64,000 bases of DNA from Verrucomicrobiota bacterium (GCA_016716505.1 JADJWF010000011.1:310001-374000), one strand, 5' to 3'. Shown: positions 8,200 through 17,092, counted from the stretch's first letter. Translations and numbers: made by a program. The notes: generated by a model not told the origin, from the letters alone.

Positions 8200-9653
8200 G
8201 CGAGAACGCCTTTCACCACCTCGCCATGCACGTCCGTGAGCCGGAAGTCGCGACCTTGGAAACGGTAGGTCAGCTTCGTGTGCTCTAGACCCAGGCAGTG
8301 CAGGATCGTGGCCTGGAGGTCGTGGACGTGGACCGGGTTCTCCGCCACGAAGTAACCGAGTTCGTCGGTCGAGCCGTAGGTGATGCCGGGTTTGATGCCG
8401 CCTCCGGCCATCCAGATCGAGAACGCGTGCGGGTGATGGTCGCGGCCAATCCAGCCGTCCTTGTTGCGCGCCTCGTTCATCGGCGTGCGCCCGAACTCGC
8501 CGCCCCAGATCACCAGCGTCTGGTCCAGCAGGCCGCGCTGCTTGAGGTCCTTCACCAGCGCCGCGGCGGGCCGGTCCGTTTCCCGGCAACGGTCCACCAT
8601 GCCGTAGCGCAGATCGTTTTCCTTGATGTCTCCGTGGCTGTCCCAGCCCCAGTGGTAAAGCTGGACGAAGCGGACGCCCTTTTCGACGAGTCGCCGCGCG
8701 AGCAAGCAGTTGTTCGCGAAGCCGCTCTTGCCCGGCTCGCTGCCGTAAAGTTCGTGGACCGACGCCGGTTCCCGGGACAGGTCCATCAACTCCGGCACGC
8801 TGGCCTGCATGCGGTACGCCATTTCAAACTGGGCAATGCGGGTCACGATCTCGGGATCGCCCACGCGCTGGAAGGCTTCGCGGTTTAACATCTCCAGCGT
8901 GTCGAGCGTCTGCCGGCGCAAGGCGCGATCCATGCCGTCTGGATTCGAGAGGAACAGCACCGGGTCGCCCTTCGACCGCATCTGCACCCCCTGATGCACG
9001 GTGGGCAGAAAGCCGCTGCCCCACAGAGACGTGCCGCCGTCCGGGCCGTTCTTGCCCGACACCAGCACCACGAAACCCGGCAGGTCGCGGCACTCGGTGC
9101 CCAGGCCGTAGGAGACCCAGGAGCCGAGGCTTGGCCGGCCCAGACGCGCGGAGCCGGTGTGGACGAACAACTGCGCCGGCGCGTGATTGAACTGGTCGGT
9201 CCGCATGGAGCGGATGATGCAGATGTCATCAGCGATTTCGGCGAGATGCGGCAGCGCGGAGGAGATTTCCTGTCCCGACCGGCCGTGCCGGGCGAACGAG
9301 TGCGGCGAGCCGAGCACGCGTGGCACCCCCTTGATGAAGGCAAACCGCTCGCCCTGGATGAGGCTCTCGGGCACGCGCTGGCCGTCGAGTTCGTTCAGCT
9401 TCGGCTTGTGGTCAAGCAGGTCGAGCTGGCTGGGCGCGCCGGCCATGTGGAGGTAGATGACGTTCTTCGCTTTGGGCGCGAAGTGCGGCGGCCTGGGCAG
9501 GGTGGGGTCGGTGGTCGCGCCCGGATCGGCTGCGGCGGCGAGCAGGTTGCGGTTCAGCAGCGACGCCAGGGCCAGCGTGCCCAAGCCGGTGCCGCAGTTG
9601 CGGAAAAACTGCCGGCGAGTGACGAGCTTGAGATATTCCTGGGTGGGATTCAT
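8196..9653 (-). CDS. DUF1501 family exported protein (second gene of the run)
   Basis: A 485-residue DUF1501 protein closely related to the one at 3528-4982. The ATG at 9653 is preferred over a TTG three codons upstream. VTRRQFFRNCG near residues 14-24 is the Tat signal, followed by a hydrophobic run. Motifs include NVIYLHMAGAPSQLDLLDHKP, RSMRTDQFNHAPAQLF and VIWGGEFGRTPMNEARNKDG. Its stop overlaps the start of the PSD1 gene at 5083-8199 (ATGA), and its own start overlaps the TGA ending the RAYT-plus-repeat reading frame (TCAT at 9650-9653 on the plus strand). Its natural upstream partner is probably the PSD1 gene at 12957-16145, from which the RAYT element now separates it by 3.3 kb. Confidence 0.92.
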   Translation of the reverse strand: MNPTQEYLKLVTRRQFFRNCGTGLGTLALASLLNRNLLAAAADPGATTDPTLPRPPHFAPKAKNVIYLHMAGAPSQLDLLDHKPKLNELDGQRVPESLIQGERFAFIKGVPRVLGSPHSFARHGRSGQEISSALPHLAEIADDICIIRSMRTDQFNHAPAQLFVHTGSARLGRPSLGSWVSYGLGTECRDLPGFVVLVSGKNGPDGGTSLWGSGFLPTVHQGVQMRSKGDPVLFLSNPDGMDRALRRQTLDTLEMLNREAFQRVGDPEIVTRIAQFEMAYRMQASVPELMDLSREPASVHELYGSEPGKSGFANNCLLARRLVEKGVRFVQLYHWGWDSHGDIKENDLRYGMVDRCRETDRPAAALVKDLKQRGLLDQTLVIWGGEFGRTPMNEARNKDGWIGRDHHPHAFSIWMAGGGIKPGITYGSTDELGYFVAENPVHVHDLQATILHCLGLEHTKLTYRFQGRDFRLTDVHGEVVKGVLA

Positions 9654-11467
9654 GGGGAACAAAGCGGGGCACGGCGGTAATCAGGAACCAAGGGCGAAAA
9701 CGACTCACCGTCAGGGGCGCGGACGTTCACGTCCGCGGCCTCGTGACGAGCGGGAACACCGAGTGTCTGGACGCACCTTGCCGCAGCCTCATTGCTGGTC
9801 GAGCCGCGGGTCTGGCGACCCGCGCCCCTTGAACCCGGGGCGCGGACGTTCACGTCCGCGGCCTCGTGACGAGCGGGAACACCGAGTGTCTGGACGCACC
9901 TTGCCGCAGCCTCATTGCTGGTCGAGCCGCGGGTCGGGTGACCCGCGCCCCTTGGAACCGGGGCGCGGACGTTCACGTCCGCGGCCTCATGGCGAGCGGG
10001 AACACTGCGGGTCAGGACGCACCTTGCCGCAGCGTCATTGCCGGCTGAGCTGCGGGTCGGGTGGCCCGCGCCCCTCGAACCCGGGGCGCGGACGTTCACG
10101 TCCGCGGCCTCATGGCGAGCGGGAACACCGAGTGTCGGGACGCCCCTTCCCGCAACATCATCGCTGGTCGAGCCGCGGGTCTGGCGACCCGCGCCCCTCG
10201 AACGCGGAGCGCGGACGTTCACGTGCGCGGCCTCGCAGCGAGCCGGACCACCGGACGTCGAAACGCCCCTTCCCGCAACGTCATTGCTGGCCGAGCCGCG
10301 GGTCGGGTGACCCGCGCCCCTCGAACCCGGGGCGCGGACGTTCACGTCCGCGGCCTCATGGCGAGCGGGAACACTGAGGGTCGGGACGCCCCTTGCCGCA
10401 ACGTCATTGCCGGTCGAGCCGCGGGTCGGGTGACCCGCGCCCCTTGAACCCGGAGTGCGGACGTTCACGTCCGCGGCCTCGCGGCGGGCGGGAACACCGA
10501 GTGTCGGGACGCCCCCTCCCGCAACGTCATCGCTGGTCGAGCCGCGGGTCGGGTGGCCCGCGCCCCTCGAACCCGGAGCGCGGACGTTCACGTCCGCGGC
10601 CTCGCAGCGAGCCGGAAAACTGAGGGGCGGGACGCCTGTTTCCGCAGCGTCATCGCTGGTCGAGCCGCGGGTCGGGTGACCCGCGCCCCTTGAACCCGGA
10701 GCGCGGACGTTCACGTCCGCGGCCGACATCCCTTTTGATTCTCGCGCAAGTCGCTGTCCCCAGCCTTCTGTCTCCAAATGCGCATCCCAGTAACGGCTTC
10801 GCGAATCGCCGGCCGTCCACACCCATCGGGGGTTGGCGCTGCTGAAGAGCCAGTCAGCCGGATCGCTGACGAGTCCGGCGCGAACCGGATTGCCCTCGAC
10901 GTACCGCAAAGCCTTCTGAAAGTGCTGTTCGTCGCGGATCCGGCGGTCCCAGTACTCCGGTTGCCAAAACGCTCCACTGCGGCCGAGAAGGCGGTTGGCG
11001 TGGCGGGCCGAAAAGGCCTTCCACGATTTCACCAGTGCGGCAAGAGGATGGTGCCAGATTTCGACGAGCAGATGCACATGGTTGGACATAACCACCCAGG
11101 CGATCAGGCGATAGCGCAAGCCGTCGAAGTACAGCCAACCTTCTTGCACGGACTCGGCAATCTCGGGGCGCCTCAGCGCGCACGAACCCCAGCCACAGTC
11201 GAGCAGGGCTTCGATTTCGAGGAACCTCCTCCGGTCTGGAGCCAGATTCATCGCCGCCGCCCATTCGTGACGCCTTGTCGCCGGCACGGAATCGGCCAGA
11301 CGATATGTGACCAACTGAATCAGCCCCGGTTTGTCGCAGTGCGGTAGGTTCCCGCGCGTGGTCCAACCTTTGAACGGTGCCTCTGGCTGCTCGCCGAAGC
11401 GACCATCTACGGCTCGCTTGGCCTTCACCCTCTCACGCAAGTAATCGCGTCGGGCCGGGGGGTTCAT
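9650..11467 (-). CDS. REP-associated tyrosine transposase (RAYT, Y1 HUH) read through into a 41-residue repeat tail
   Basis: The first ~248 residues are a RAYT (IS200/IS605-like Y1 transposase family): the HUH metal motif is in WVVMSNHVHLLVE (His130, His132), the candidate catalytic Tyr is in WQPEYWDRRIRDE (Tyr172), and KALRYVEGNPVRAGLV is a hallmark of the family. The ATG at 11467 (MNPPARRDYLRER) was preferred over one eight codons upstream. After about residue 248 (ARESKGMSAADVNVR) no stop is met, and the frame runs through eight 123-bp repeat units. This adds about 350 residues as a 41-residue repeat (ADVNVRAPGSRGAG type) and ends in a TGA that overlaps the next gene's ATG. The transposase part is secure. 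The tail may simply follow from a repeat length divisible by three, since the opposite strand is also open. Confidence 0.85.
   Translation of the reverse strand: MNPPARRDYLRERVKAKRAVDGRFGEQPEAPFKGWTTRGNLPHCDKPGLIQLVTYRLADSVPATRRHEWAAAMNLAPDRRRFLEIEALLDCGWGSCALRRPEIAESVQEGWLYFDGLRYRLIAWVVMSNHVHLLVEIWHHPLAALVKSWKAFSARHANRLLGRSGAFWQPEYWDRRIRDEQHFQKALRYVEGNPVRAGLVSDPADWLFSSANPRWVWTAGDSRSRYWDAHLETEGWGQRLARESKGMSAADVNVRAPGSRGAGHPTRGSTSDDAAETGVPPLSFPARCEAADVNVRAPGSRGAGHPTRGSTSDDVAGGGVPTLGVPARREAADVNVRTPGSRGAGHPTRGSTGNDVAARGVPTLSVPARHEAADVNVRAPGSRGAGHPTRGSASNDVAGRGVSTSGGPARCEAAHVNVRAPRSRGAGRQTRGSTSDDVAGRGVPTLGVPARHEAADVNVRAPGSRGAGHPTRSSAGNDAAARCVLTRSVPARHEAADVNVRAPVPRGAGHPTRGSTSNEAAARCVQTLGVPARHEAADVNVRAPGSRGAGRQTRGSTSNEAAARCVQTLGVPARHEAADVNVRAPDGESFSPLVPDYRRAPLCSP
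9719..10724. repeat. left tandem array of 123-bp double-hairpin repeats (9 copies)
   Basis: GCGGACGTTCACGTCCGC or a close variant starts at 9719, 9842, 9965, 10088, 10211, 10334, 10457, 10580 and 10703, exactly 123 bp apart, giving eight full units and a ninth partial one. Each unit holds two hairpins: this one (8-bp stem, 2-base loop) and GCGGGTC-N4-GACCCGC (7-bp stem). Stems are nearly invariant while the four-base loop varies (GGGT, TGGC). The array lies directly downstream of the transposase core and upstream of the DUF1501 gene at 8196-9653. Confidence 0.95.
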
Positions 11468-11576
11468 TGGATTTCCGAAAAACCTTGGCAACGAGTTGAC
11501 AGCCCACCTCGCGAGCGCCCGACCGGGCCAAGGGCGCTTGCTCTCTCGGCCTGATGGTCACCAGGCACACCCAAGG

Positions 11577-12872
11577 CCGAAACGCCTCTTGCCGCAACGT
11601 CATTGCCGGCTGAGCCGCGGGTCGGGTGACCCGCGCCCCTTGAACCTGGAGCGCGGACGTTCACGTCCGCGGCCTCATGGCGAGCGGGAACACCGAGGGT
11701 CGGGACGCCCCTTGCCGCAACGTCATCGCTGGTCGAGCCGCGGGTCTGGCGACCCGCGCCCCTCGAAGCCGGGGCGCGGACGTTCACGTCCGCGGCCTCG
11801 CAGCGAGCAGAAACGCCGAAGGCCGGGACGCCTCTTGCCGCAGCGTCATCGCCAGTCGAGCCGCGGGTCGGGTGACCCGCGCCCCGCGGGCCTGGGGCGC
11901 GGACGTTGACGTCCGCGGCCCCGCAGCGAGCGGAAATGCCGAAGGCCGGGACGCCTGTTTCCGCAACGTCATTGCCGGCTGAGCCGCGGGTCGGAAGACC
12001 CGCGCCCCTTGGACCCGGAGTGCGGACGTTCACGTCCGCGGCGTCGCGGCGGGCGGGAACACTGAAGGCCGGAACGCCTCTTCCCGCAACGTCATCGCTG
12101 GTCGAGCCGCGGGTCGGGTGACCCGCGCTCCTTGAACCCGGGGCGTGGACGCTCACGTCCGCGGCCTCATGGCGAGCGGGAACACTGCGGGTCAGGACGC
12201 CCCTTGCCGCAACGTCATCGCTGGTCGAGCCGCGGGTCGGGTGACCCGCGCCCCGCGGGCCTGGGGCGCGGACGTTGACGTCCGCGGCCCCGTGACGAGC
12301 GGGAACACTGAGGGTCGGGACGCCTGTTTCCGCAGCCTCACTGCCGGCCGAGCCGCGGGTCGGGCGACCCGCGCCCCTCGAACCCGGAGCGCGGACGTTC
12401 ACGTCCGCGGCCTCGCACCGAGCACAAACGCCGAAGGCCGGACCGCCTCTTGCCGCAGCGTCATCGCCAGTCGAGCCGCGGGTCGGGTGACCCGCGCCCC
12501 GCGGCCTGGGGCGCGGACGTTGACGTCCGCGGCCCCGCAGCGAGCGGAAATGCCGAAGGCCGGGACGCCTGTTTCCGCAACGTCATTGCCGGCTGAGCCG
12601 CGGGTCGGAAGACCCGCGCCCCTTGGACCCGGAGTGCGGACGTTGACGTCCGCGGCCCCGCAGCGAGCGGAAATGCCGAAGGCCGGAACGCCTCTTCCCG
12701 CAACGTCATCGCTGGTCGAGCCGCGGGTCTGGTGACCCGCGCCCCTCGAACCCGGAGCGCGGACGTTCACGTCCGCGGCCTCGCGGCCAGCGGGAACACT
12801 GAGGTTCGGGACGCACCTTCCCGCAGCGTCATTGCTGGCAGAGCCGCGGGTCAGGCGACCCGTGCTCCGCGA
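11577..12872. repeat. right tandem array of 123-bp double-hairpin repeats (10 copies)
   Basis: The first hairpin of the unit starts at 11653, 11776, 11899, 12022, 12145, 12268, 12391, 12513, 12636 and 12759. All spacings are 123 bp except one of 122 (12391 to 12513), where GCGGGCCTGG has lost one G. A partial unit precedes the first copy and a decayed one follows the last. Loop variants (TTCA or TTGA in hairpin 1; GGGT, GGAA, TGGC or AGGC in hairpin 2) occur with intact stems. The array lies just upstream of the transposase and downstream of the PSD1 gene. Confidence 0.95.
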
Positions 12873-12956
12873 GAAGAGGCTGACTCTCCCGTGACCAAGG
12901 CTTGCCGTAGCAGTGACCATTCCGTCGCTCACAATGCAGAATTCAGGAACCTCGGT

Positions 12957-15900
12957 TCACCCTTTTGTCAGCGCCTCGTCAAGGTTCAGCAGCACGTTGG
13001 CCACGACGGTCCAGGCGGCGAGTTCGGCCGGACTGACGTCCACGGAATCTTTGAGCACCGCGGCCTGCGCGAGGAGCTTTTCGGCGGCGGCGGGCTCGGC
13101 GGCAAAGCGCGTCCTGGCCCTGTCCAGCAACGCCAGCGTCGCGGCCAGTTCTTTGTCCGACGGAAGGCGCGCGAGCACCGCCTTGAAGCCGAAGGCCAGC
13201 CGTTGCCGGTCTTGCGCACCGCCCTCAGTGGTCATACGCCGCGCGAGTCCGCCGGCCGCCGCGAAAAAGGCGGGGTCGTTCAGTGTGACCAGCGCCTGGA
13301 GCGGCGTGTTCGTGCGCGGGCGGCGCTCGGTGCAGACCTCCCGGCTCGGGGCGTCGAACGTGACGAAGGCCGCGTACGGAAACGAGCGTCGCGCAAACGT
13401 GTAGAGGCCCCGGCGGAATTGATGGCCGTTGGTGTTCATCACCCACTTGTCGTCGCTGTACGGCATGGCCCAGACGCCCTCGGGCTGATAGGGGAACACG
13501 CTCGGGCCGCCAATCTGCGGGTTCAGCCGCCCGCCGGCGGCCAGGGCCAGGTCCCGGAGCATCTCCGCCTCGAGCCGGAAACGCGGGCCGCGGGCCAGCA
13601 GGCGATTGTACGGATCCCGCTCGAGCAACTCCGGTGTCACGCGCGCTGACTGCCGGTACGTGGCCGAGGTCACGATCAGGCGGTGCATCGCCTTCAGGCT
13701 CCAGCCCTGGTGAACGAATTCCGTGGCCAGCCAGTCCAGCAATTCCGGATGCGACGGCGGCTCGCCCTGCGCGCCGAAGTCTTCGCTGGTTTCGACCAAC
13801 CCGCGGCCGAAGTACGCCGCCCAAAGGCGGTTCATCGTCACGCGGCCGACGAGCGGATTTTCGGGCGACACCAACCAGCGGGCGAAGCCCAGCCGGTTCC
13901 GCGGCAGATCTGGCGCCATTGGCGGCAGCACGGCCGGCGTGGCCGGCTGCACTTCATCGCCCTTGTCCAGGAAACTGCCGCGCTTGAAGACGTGCGTGGG
14001 GCGGGGTTTTTCCACCGCCTGTATCACCAGCGTGGTGGTGATGTCTTTCGGTTCCTGTTTGCGCAGTTCGGCGATTTCTCGCCGGATACTCTCCAGACTC
14101 GGCGCGATGCTGCGGTGGTGTTTCTCCAGTTCGGCCTGCTGCGCGTCCGTGCGTTGCGCCGGCTCCAGCTCGAGCAACGCGCGGATACCCGTCGGCACGT
14201 CCGCCCAGACGCGATGCGCTCCGACCGGCGCGGTGGAATACGCGAGGCGGAAACGTCCCAGAAGATTTTTGGGCCGGATGGATTCCTGCTTGAGGCGGAT
14301 GACCCAATGCGTGGCCGCCGGTGCGTTGGTCGTCGGCTTGATGACGAACACGGCGAAATGATTGGTGCGGTTCTTCTCCTGGTCGGCGCCAATCGCCCAG
14401 CCGGACAGCGCGTCCTTGTCCACGGCCTTGTGAACCTCGAAGCGGTCTTCGGCGAAGTCCGCGTAGGCTTTCTCAAACTCCAGCTTCGGCGGTGCGGTTG
14501 GGGAATCACTGGCGGCTTCCGGGGTACCAAGCTCGACCTCGAAATCCGTGAGCACGAAATCGCCATCGAGTCCGTATCCCGAACTGCCGTTGGGCAGGCG
14601 GGGGTCGGTCAGGGCCTCGACACGGAAGGCCGTCACGCCCGGCGGTGGGTTCGTCACGACCAGTTCGTACACGCTGGTCTCGGGCAGCTTCGCGGCGGAG
14701 GCGAAAACGGACCCGTCCGGTTGCGGTTCAAGCACCACACCGCCGGAGGCGGTGAAGCCGGCGGGGTCGAGGACCGTCCAGCCGTCGGCGATGGCGCGGC
14801 GCTGTTCCTGGAGTCCGGCCTCCCATTCCGCCTGCTCGGCGTCCAGCTCGGGCGTCTGCGTGTCGAGCCGCTTTTGAAGCGGCTCGATCTTGGCGCGGAT
14901 TTCGTCGCGTTTCGCTGCCTGCTCGGGGGTGGGGAGTTCGAGGATCGGATCGAGCGTCTTGCCGCCGTCGCGGGTCTGGTTGAAGAACGCCAACGACTCG
15001 TAGTACTCGCGCTGGGTGAACGGGTCGTACTTGTGGTTATGGCACTGAGCGCAGGCCATCGTTGTCCCCAGCCAGACGGTGTAGGTGGTGTTGACGCGGT
15101 CAATCACCGCCGCGGTGCGGAACTCCTCGTCATCCGTGCCTCCCTCGGTGTTGGTCATGGTGTTGCGATGGAACCCGGTGGCGACTTTCTGGTCCGTGGT
15201 CGCGTCCGGCAACAAGTCACCGGCGAGCTGCTCGATGGTGAACTGATCGAAGGGCAGGTCGCGGTTGAGCGCATTGATCACCCAGTCGCGGTAGGGCCAG
15301 TTTGAGCGGCGGTGGTCGGCTTCGTAGCCGTTGGTGTCGGCGTAGCGAGCGAGGTCCAGCCACGGCCGGGCCCAGCGCTCGCCGTAATGCGGGGAGGCCA
15401 AAAGCCGCTCGACCAGCCGCTCATAAGCGTCGGGGGCCGAATCGTTCAGAAAGGCGTCCACCTCCTCCGGCGAGGGAGGGAGTCCGATCAAGTCAAGACT
15501 CACCCGACGGATCAACGTGGCGCGATCAGCCTCCGGCGACGGGCTCAGGCCCTCGTGCTCGAGCCGCGCTAGGATAAAGCGGTCCAAGTTGTTTTGCGGC
15601 CAGTCGGTCTGCTTGACCGACGGCGGCTCAGGACGCCGGGGCGGCACATAAGCCCAGTGTTGCTTCACCTCGGCCGACACCGCGCCGACGCCCTCGGGCC
15701 AGCTTGCGCCCTGGTTGATCCACACCTCAATGGCGGCGACTTCGTCCGGTGTGAGGCGCTCGCCTTTCGGAGGCATCAATTCGTCGGTGTCGGTGGTCGA
15801 GATGCGCTGGAACAGCAGGCTGCCGGCCGCATTGCCCGGCGCGATGACCGGACCGGACTTGCCTCCTTTGACGGCCGTCGCCTTCGCGTCCAGCCGCAGA

Positions 15901-16145
15901 CCGGCCTTCTGGATGTCGGGCCCGTGGCAGTCGAAGCATCGCCGTTCTAGGACCGGGAAGACCTTTCGCGCGAAATCAATCGGTGCTTCGACTGCCCCCC
16001 GGTAAACTTCCTCGGCCGCAGAAGCGCGCCCGGCGAGCGTCACCGCCGCAACCAAGATTGCCCCGAGCCGCGGCCGCACCCAATTGGCGGCCCGGCCCGG
16101 GCAGGCCGTCGCTTTGACTGGCGGCGTCTCACGTTTCGCAATCAC
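12957..16145 (-). CDS. PSD1 and cytochrome C domain protein (first gene of the run)
   Basis: A 1062-residue relative of the protein at 5083-8199, with a GTG start at 16145. A long basic leader with a hydrophobic segment (LGAILVAAVTLAGRASA, residues 28-44) serves as the export signal. The heme motif FDCHGPDIQKAGLRLDAKAT (Cys70, Cys73, His74) and DELMPPKGERL define the cytochrome domain; DUF1549 contains CAQCHNHKYDPF, and DUF1553 ends the protein (LVSPENPLVGRVTMNRLW, TPLQALVTLNDPAFF, LLNLDEALTKG). The middle region is beta-rich with a predicted ligand-binding look. It is the first gene of a minus-strand series, and its expected DUF1501 partner is displaced downstream by the repeat element. Function in periplasmic electron transfer linked to carbohydrate breakdown is inferred from the family only. 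Confidence 0.93.
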   Translation of the reverse strand: MIAKRETPPVKATACPGRAANWVRPRLGAILVAAVTLAGRASAAEEVYRGAVEAPIDFARKVFPVLERRCFDCHGPDIQKAGLRLDAKATAVKGGKSGPVIAPGNAAGSLLFQRISTTDTDELMPPKGERLTPDEVAAIEVWINQGASWPEGVGAVSAEVKQHWAYVPPRRPEPPSVKQTDWPQNNLDRFILARLEHEGLSPSPEADRATLIRRVSLDLIGLPPSPEEVDAFLNDSAPDAYERLVERLLASPHYGERWARPWLDLARYADTNGYEADHRRSNWPYRDWVINALNRDLPFDQFTIEQLAGDLLPDATTDQKVATGFHRNTMTNTEGGTDDEEFRTAAVIDRVNTTYTVWLGTTMACAQCHNHKYDPFTQREYYESLAFFNQTRDGGKTLDPILELPTPEQAAKRDEIRAKIEPLQKRLDTQTPELDAEQAEWEAGLQEQRRAIADGWTVLDPAGFTASGGVVLEPQPDGSVFASAAKLPETSVYELVVTNPPPGVTAFRVEALTDPRLPNGSSGYGLDGDFVLTDFEVELGTPEAASDSPTAPPKLEFEKAYADFAEDRFEVHKAVDKDALSGWAIGADQEKNRTNHFAVFVIKPTTNAPAATHWVIRLKQESIRPKNLLGRFRLAYSTAPVGAHRVWADVPTGIRALLELEPAQRTDAQQAELEKHHRSIAPSLESIRREIAELRKQEPKDITTTLVIQAVEKPRPTHVFKRGSFLDKGDEVQPATPAVLPPMAPDLPRNRLGFARWLVSPENPLVGRVTMNRLWAAYFGRGLVETSEDFGAQGEPPSHPELLDWLATEFVHQGWSLKAMHRLIVTSATYRQSARVTPELLERDPYNRLLARGPRFRLEAEMLRDLALAAGGRLNPQIGGPSVFPYQPEGVWAMPYSDDKWVMNTNGHQFRRGLYTFARRSFPYAAFVTFDAPSREVCTERRPRTNTPLQALVTLNDPAFFAAAGGLARRMTTEGGAQDRQRLAFGFKAVLARLPSDKELAATLALLDRARTRFAAEPAAAEKLLAQAAVLKDSVDVSPAELAAWTVVANVLLNLDEALTKG

Positions 16146-16358
16146 TGAACATGGAGATTAGGAACGGTCGGGCTGTGGCTCAACCGGAAAGCGCCCCAAC
16201 TCGCGGGTGGACGCGAGCAAAGTTGACAAGGGTGCGCCGCGGGGCATCTTCCCGGTGCTGCCTGCCAAACTGATAGGCGTTATCAGCCTCGAGACGCTGC
16301 GCTCGAGTGGGTGGAGGTGCCCGGCGGGCAATGAACGAAAACCACGAATCGTGAAACC

Positions 16359-17015
16359 ATGAGAAGTTTGATCAAAGACCTGGCGTTGGTGGGCTCGGTT
16401 GCCGCGGTCGCGGCTTGGGTATGGGCGGGCGACAATGGCACCTGTTCGGCGGACAAGGCCGCGTGTCCGGCCAGTGCTGCCACGTGCTCCGCGAGCAAAG
16501 ATACGTGTTCGGCAAGCAAAGACACCTGTGCGGCCGGCGCTTCCGCCTGCTGTGCGGAGGAGGGTGCCAAAACCGCCAAGGCGGCCGACAAGAACGAGAA
16601 TCTGGTCCGGGTGAGTTACACGGTGACCGGGATGACCTGCGCCGCCTGCGAAACCAAGGTGACGAAGGCCCTGGCAGCCATTGACGGCGTGACCGAGGCT
16701 TCGGCCTGCGCGGATTCCAAGACGGCGAAGCTGGCCTACAACCCGAAGAAGGTGAAGGACCAGCAGGTGATCGCGGCCATCAACAAGGCTGGATTCAAGG
16801 TCGCCGCCGAAACGCTGACCGTGAAAGTGGACGGCATGAGCTGCGGCGCGTGCTCGGACAAAGTGAGCAAGAAGCTCGCGTCGGTGAAAGGCGTGAAGGA
16901 ACAGAAGGTCTGTCACGAGTCCAAGCAGGCCGTCATCACCTTCGATCCCTCGAAGGTGTCCCAGAAGGACGTCCTGGCAGCGATTGACTCGACCGGTTTC
17001 AAGAGCGTGCAGTAA
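16359..17015 (+). CDS. exported protein with Cys-rich spacer and two HMA metal-binding domains
   Basis: A 218-residue protein with an N-terminal signal (LIKDLALVGSVAAVAAWVWA). Residues ~29-66 form a spacer of near-repeats of the type CSADKAACPAS and CSASKDTCSASKDTC, with a Cys every six to seven residues. Two heavy-metal-associated (HMA) domains follow: VTGMTCAACETKV (CxxC at about residue 94) and VDGMSCGACSDKV (about residue 166), each with the ferredoxin-like pattern and an AGF/TGF ending. HMA domains bind soft metals such as Cu(I), Zn(II) or Hg(II). Here two sit outside the cytoplasm with no P-type ATPase next to them, which suggests metal scavenging or buffering. A clear terminator follows. 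Confidence 0.85.
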   Translation: MRSLIKDLALVGSVAAVAAWVWAGDNGTCSADKAACPASAATCSASKDTCSASKDTCAAGASACCAEEGAKTAKAADKNENLVRVSYTVTGMTCAACETKVTKALAAIDGVTEASACADSKTAKLAYNPKKVKDQQVIAAINKAGFKVAAETLTVKVDGMSCGACSDKVSKKLASVKGVKEQKVCHESKQAVITFDPSKVSQKDVLAAIDSTGFKSVQ

Positions 17016-17056
17016 CCGCGGCGCAAGACCCGCGAAGCTCCAGATAGATTGCAGTG

Positions 17057-17092
17057 CGGCCGGGGGTTTTGGCTCCCGGCCGTTTGCTTTTT
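17057..17092 (+). terminator. rho-independent terminator after the HMA protein gene
   Basis: CGGCCGGG (17057-17064) pairs perfectly with CCCGGCCG (17075-17082), followed by TTTGCTTTTT, 41 bases after the stop codon. Confidence 0.85.

Larger units (their letters stand above)
9719..12872. mobile_element. RAYT element with flanking repeat arrays
   Basis: A block of a RAYT transposase (core about 10724-11467, minus strand) between two arrays of the same 123-bp repeat, nine and ten copies, both in the same orientation. RAYTs act on REP/BIME palindromes scattered through genomes, so a transposase flanked by its presumed substrate in long uniform arrays is a dense version of that arrangement. The block sits between a PSD1 gene and a DUF1501 gene that are normally adjacent. 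No target-site duplication was recognised at the edges. Confidence 0.75.

Noticed and set aside
3528..9653. Sulfatase or phosphatase annotation for the DUF1501 genes
   Set aside because: No Cys/Ser-x-Pro-x-Arg formylglycine motif was found, and the family has no shown enzymatic activity.
9457..10377. Plus-strand 306-residue frame over the left array
   Set aside because: It is the reverse reading of the same repeats and overlaps the DUF1501 start on the other strand; no family or start signal.
9719..12872. CRISPR array
   Set aside because: Whole 123-bp units repeat, including the parts between hairpins; there are no unique spacers and no cas genes.
11464..12932. Long minus-strand reading frames inside the right repeat array (about 312 and 177 residues)
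   Set aside because: They consist only of the 41-residue repeat with no other domain. The frame switch matches the single 122-bp unit, and the opposite strand is also open, so they are by-products of repeat length.
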